From Novosphingobium sp. (GTDB lineage: Bacteria > Pseudomonadota > Alphaproteobacteria > Sphingomonadales > Sphingomonadaceae): DNA of 6,382 bases. Shown piece after piece: positions 6,005-6,382 of the stretch (position 1 is its first letter; every line of letters begins with the position of its first letter). Below the pieces are notes generated by a model. The model ran no database searches. It saw nothing but the letters and a program-made list of their open reading frames with translations, and had not been told where the DNA came from. Both the position numbers and the translations under genes were made by a program. The DNA lies in NCBI GenBank assembly GCA_027490345.1, contig JAIXYF010000429.1:1-6382 (forward strand). The letters are read 5' to 3'.

Positions 6005-6382
6005 GTGGCCGATCTGACCGCCTCGTTCATCAGCCTTCGGGCCGTTGCCAACCGCCTGCCAGCGGGGGGAGCCGAGTCCTCTTGGGCCGAATCCTCCAAG
6101 GCTGTGTCCTCCACCGCAGCCAAGGCGATGCGCATCGTGTTCATTGGCAATGCCTTGCCGCGGCGCTGCGGCATTGCCACGTTCACCACCGATCTCGAAC
6201 TGGCGATGCGCCAGCAAGACGATGTGGGCGAGACCGCGATCGTGGCCATGTGCGATGGCGCTGCCCCATTCGCCTATGCCGAGCCGGTGCGCCTGAGCAT
6301 CGCGCAGGATGAGCCCGGCGCCTACCTCGATGCGGCGGAGTACATCAACGCGGCCGGCTTCGATATGGTTTCGCTCCAACAC
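6005..6382 (+). CDS. Glycosyltransferase, family-4 type, N-terminal part (3' end outside window)
   Basis: The frame is open to the right edge, giving 126 residues from the GTG at 6005. After a 41-residue Ala/Ser-rich lead comes MRIVFIGNALPRRCGIATF (from residue 42). This carries the first beta strand and the PRRCGIATFT loop typical of a group of retaining GT-B, GT4-type glycosyltransferases. Further on, AMCDG, VRLSIAQDEPGAYLDAAEYIN and MVSLQH match the same family (usually Q-D-D/E, Y..AA..lN and VSLQHE/H). The sugar donor and acceptor cannot be told; the donor-binding C-terminal half lies outside the window. Such enzymes are usually cytoplasmic and often belong to exopolysaccharide or capsule clusters, so one may continue to the right. 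The start is GTG 6005 (supported by AAGGA) or ATG 6128, which coincides with the start of the conserved part. An in-frame TAG at 5930-5932 bounds the frame. Confidence 0.88.
   Translation, partial: MADLTASFISLRAVANRLPAGGAESSWAESSKAVSSTAAKAMRIVFIGNALPRRCGIATFTTDLELAMRQQDDVGETAIVAMCDGAAPFAYAEPVRLSIAQDEPGAYLDAAEYINAAGFDMVSLQH

Noticed and set aside
5284..6312. Plus-strand open frame of 342 codons across the lipoprotein, the spacer and the glycosyltransferase start
   Set aside because: It is antisense to the lipoprotein and out of frame with the glycosyltransferase motifs (PRRCGIATF, VSLQH). It also runs through the inverted-repeat spacer and resembles no family.
5924..6382. Minus-strand open frame of 152 codons opposite the glycosyltransferase
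   Set aside because: No recognisable motif, and the plus frame shows conserved GT4-type signatures.

Overview
The window is a high-GC stretch of a Gram-negative chromosome, most likely an alphaproteobacterium of the order Sphingomonadales. This is inferred from three family-level resemblances recalled from memory, not from a search: the proline-linked OmpA C-terminus, the Cys-containing glycine-zipper lipoprotein, and a conserved 63-residue membrane protein. The coding content is dense.

Layout. Positions 2-430 (+) hold the C-terminal end of an OmpA-type outer-membrane protein, made of a polyproline linker and a peptidoglycan-binding domain, cut by the left edge. A strong hairpin with T-tracts on both strands (459-493) separates it from the convergent gene at 499-4932 (-). 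That gene is the main content: a 1477-residue soluble signalling protein with the order CheB methylesterase, CheR methyltransferase, PAS, coiled coil, PAS, HisKA/HATPase histidine kinase, receiver 1, receiver 2, LuxR/FixJ-type DNA-binding domain. Upstream of it on the same strand lie a small two-helix membrane protein (5023-5214) and a 135-residue lipoprotein with a glycine zipper (5347-5754). Divergent from these, at 6005 and running off the right edge, begins a family-4-type glycosyltransferase. The 250-base divergent spacer contains an 11-bp perfect inverted repeat with a second hairpin nested inside it.

How the parts may work together. The OmpA-like protein, the lipoprotein, the small membrane protein and the glycosyltransferase all point to the cell envelope or surface polysaccharide. 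The large fusion carries sensing, phosphotransfer and DNA-binding output in one chain, and no chemotaxis genes (MCP, CheA, CheW) are seen beside it. It therefore looks more like a transcriptional regulator with chemotaxis-derived enzymatic domains than a chemotaxis component. Its targets are not shown by the sequence. A perfect 12-bp palindrome directly upstream of its start codon is a candidate self-regulatory site.

The most interesting item is the fusion architecture itself. CheB/CheR-PAS-kinase fusions are known. The addition of two receivers and a FixJ-like DNA-binding output in the same chain is what merits a closer look.
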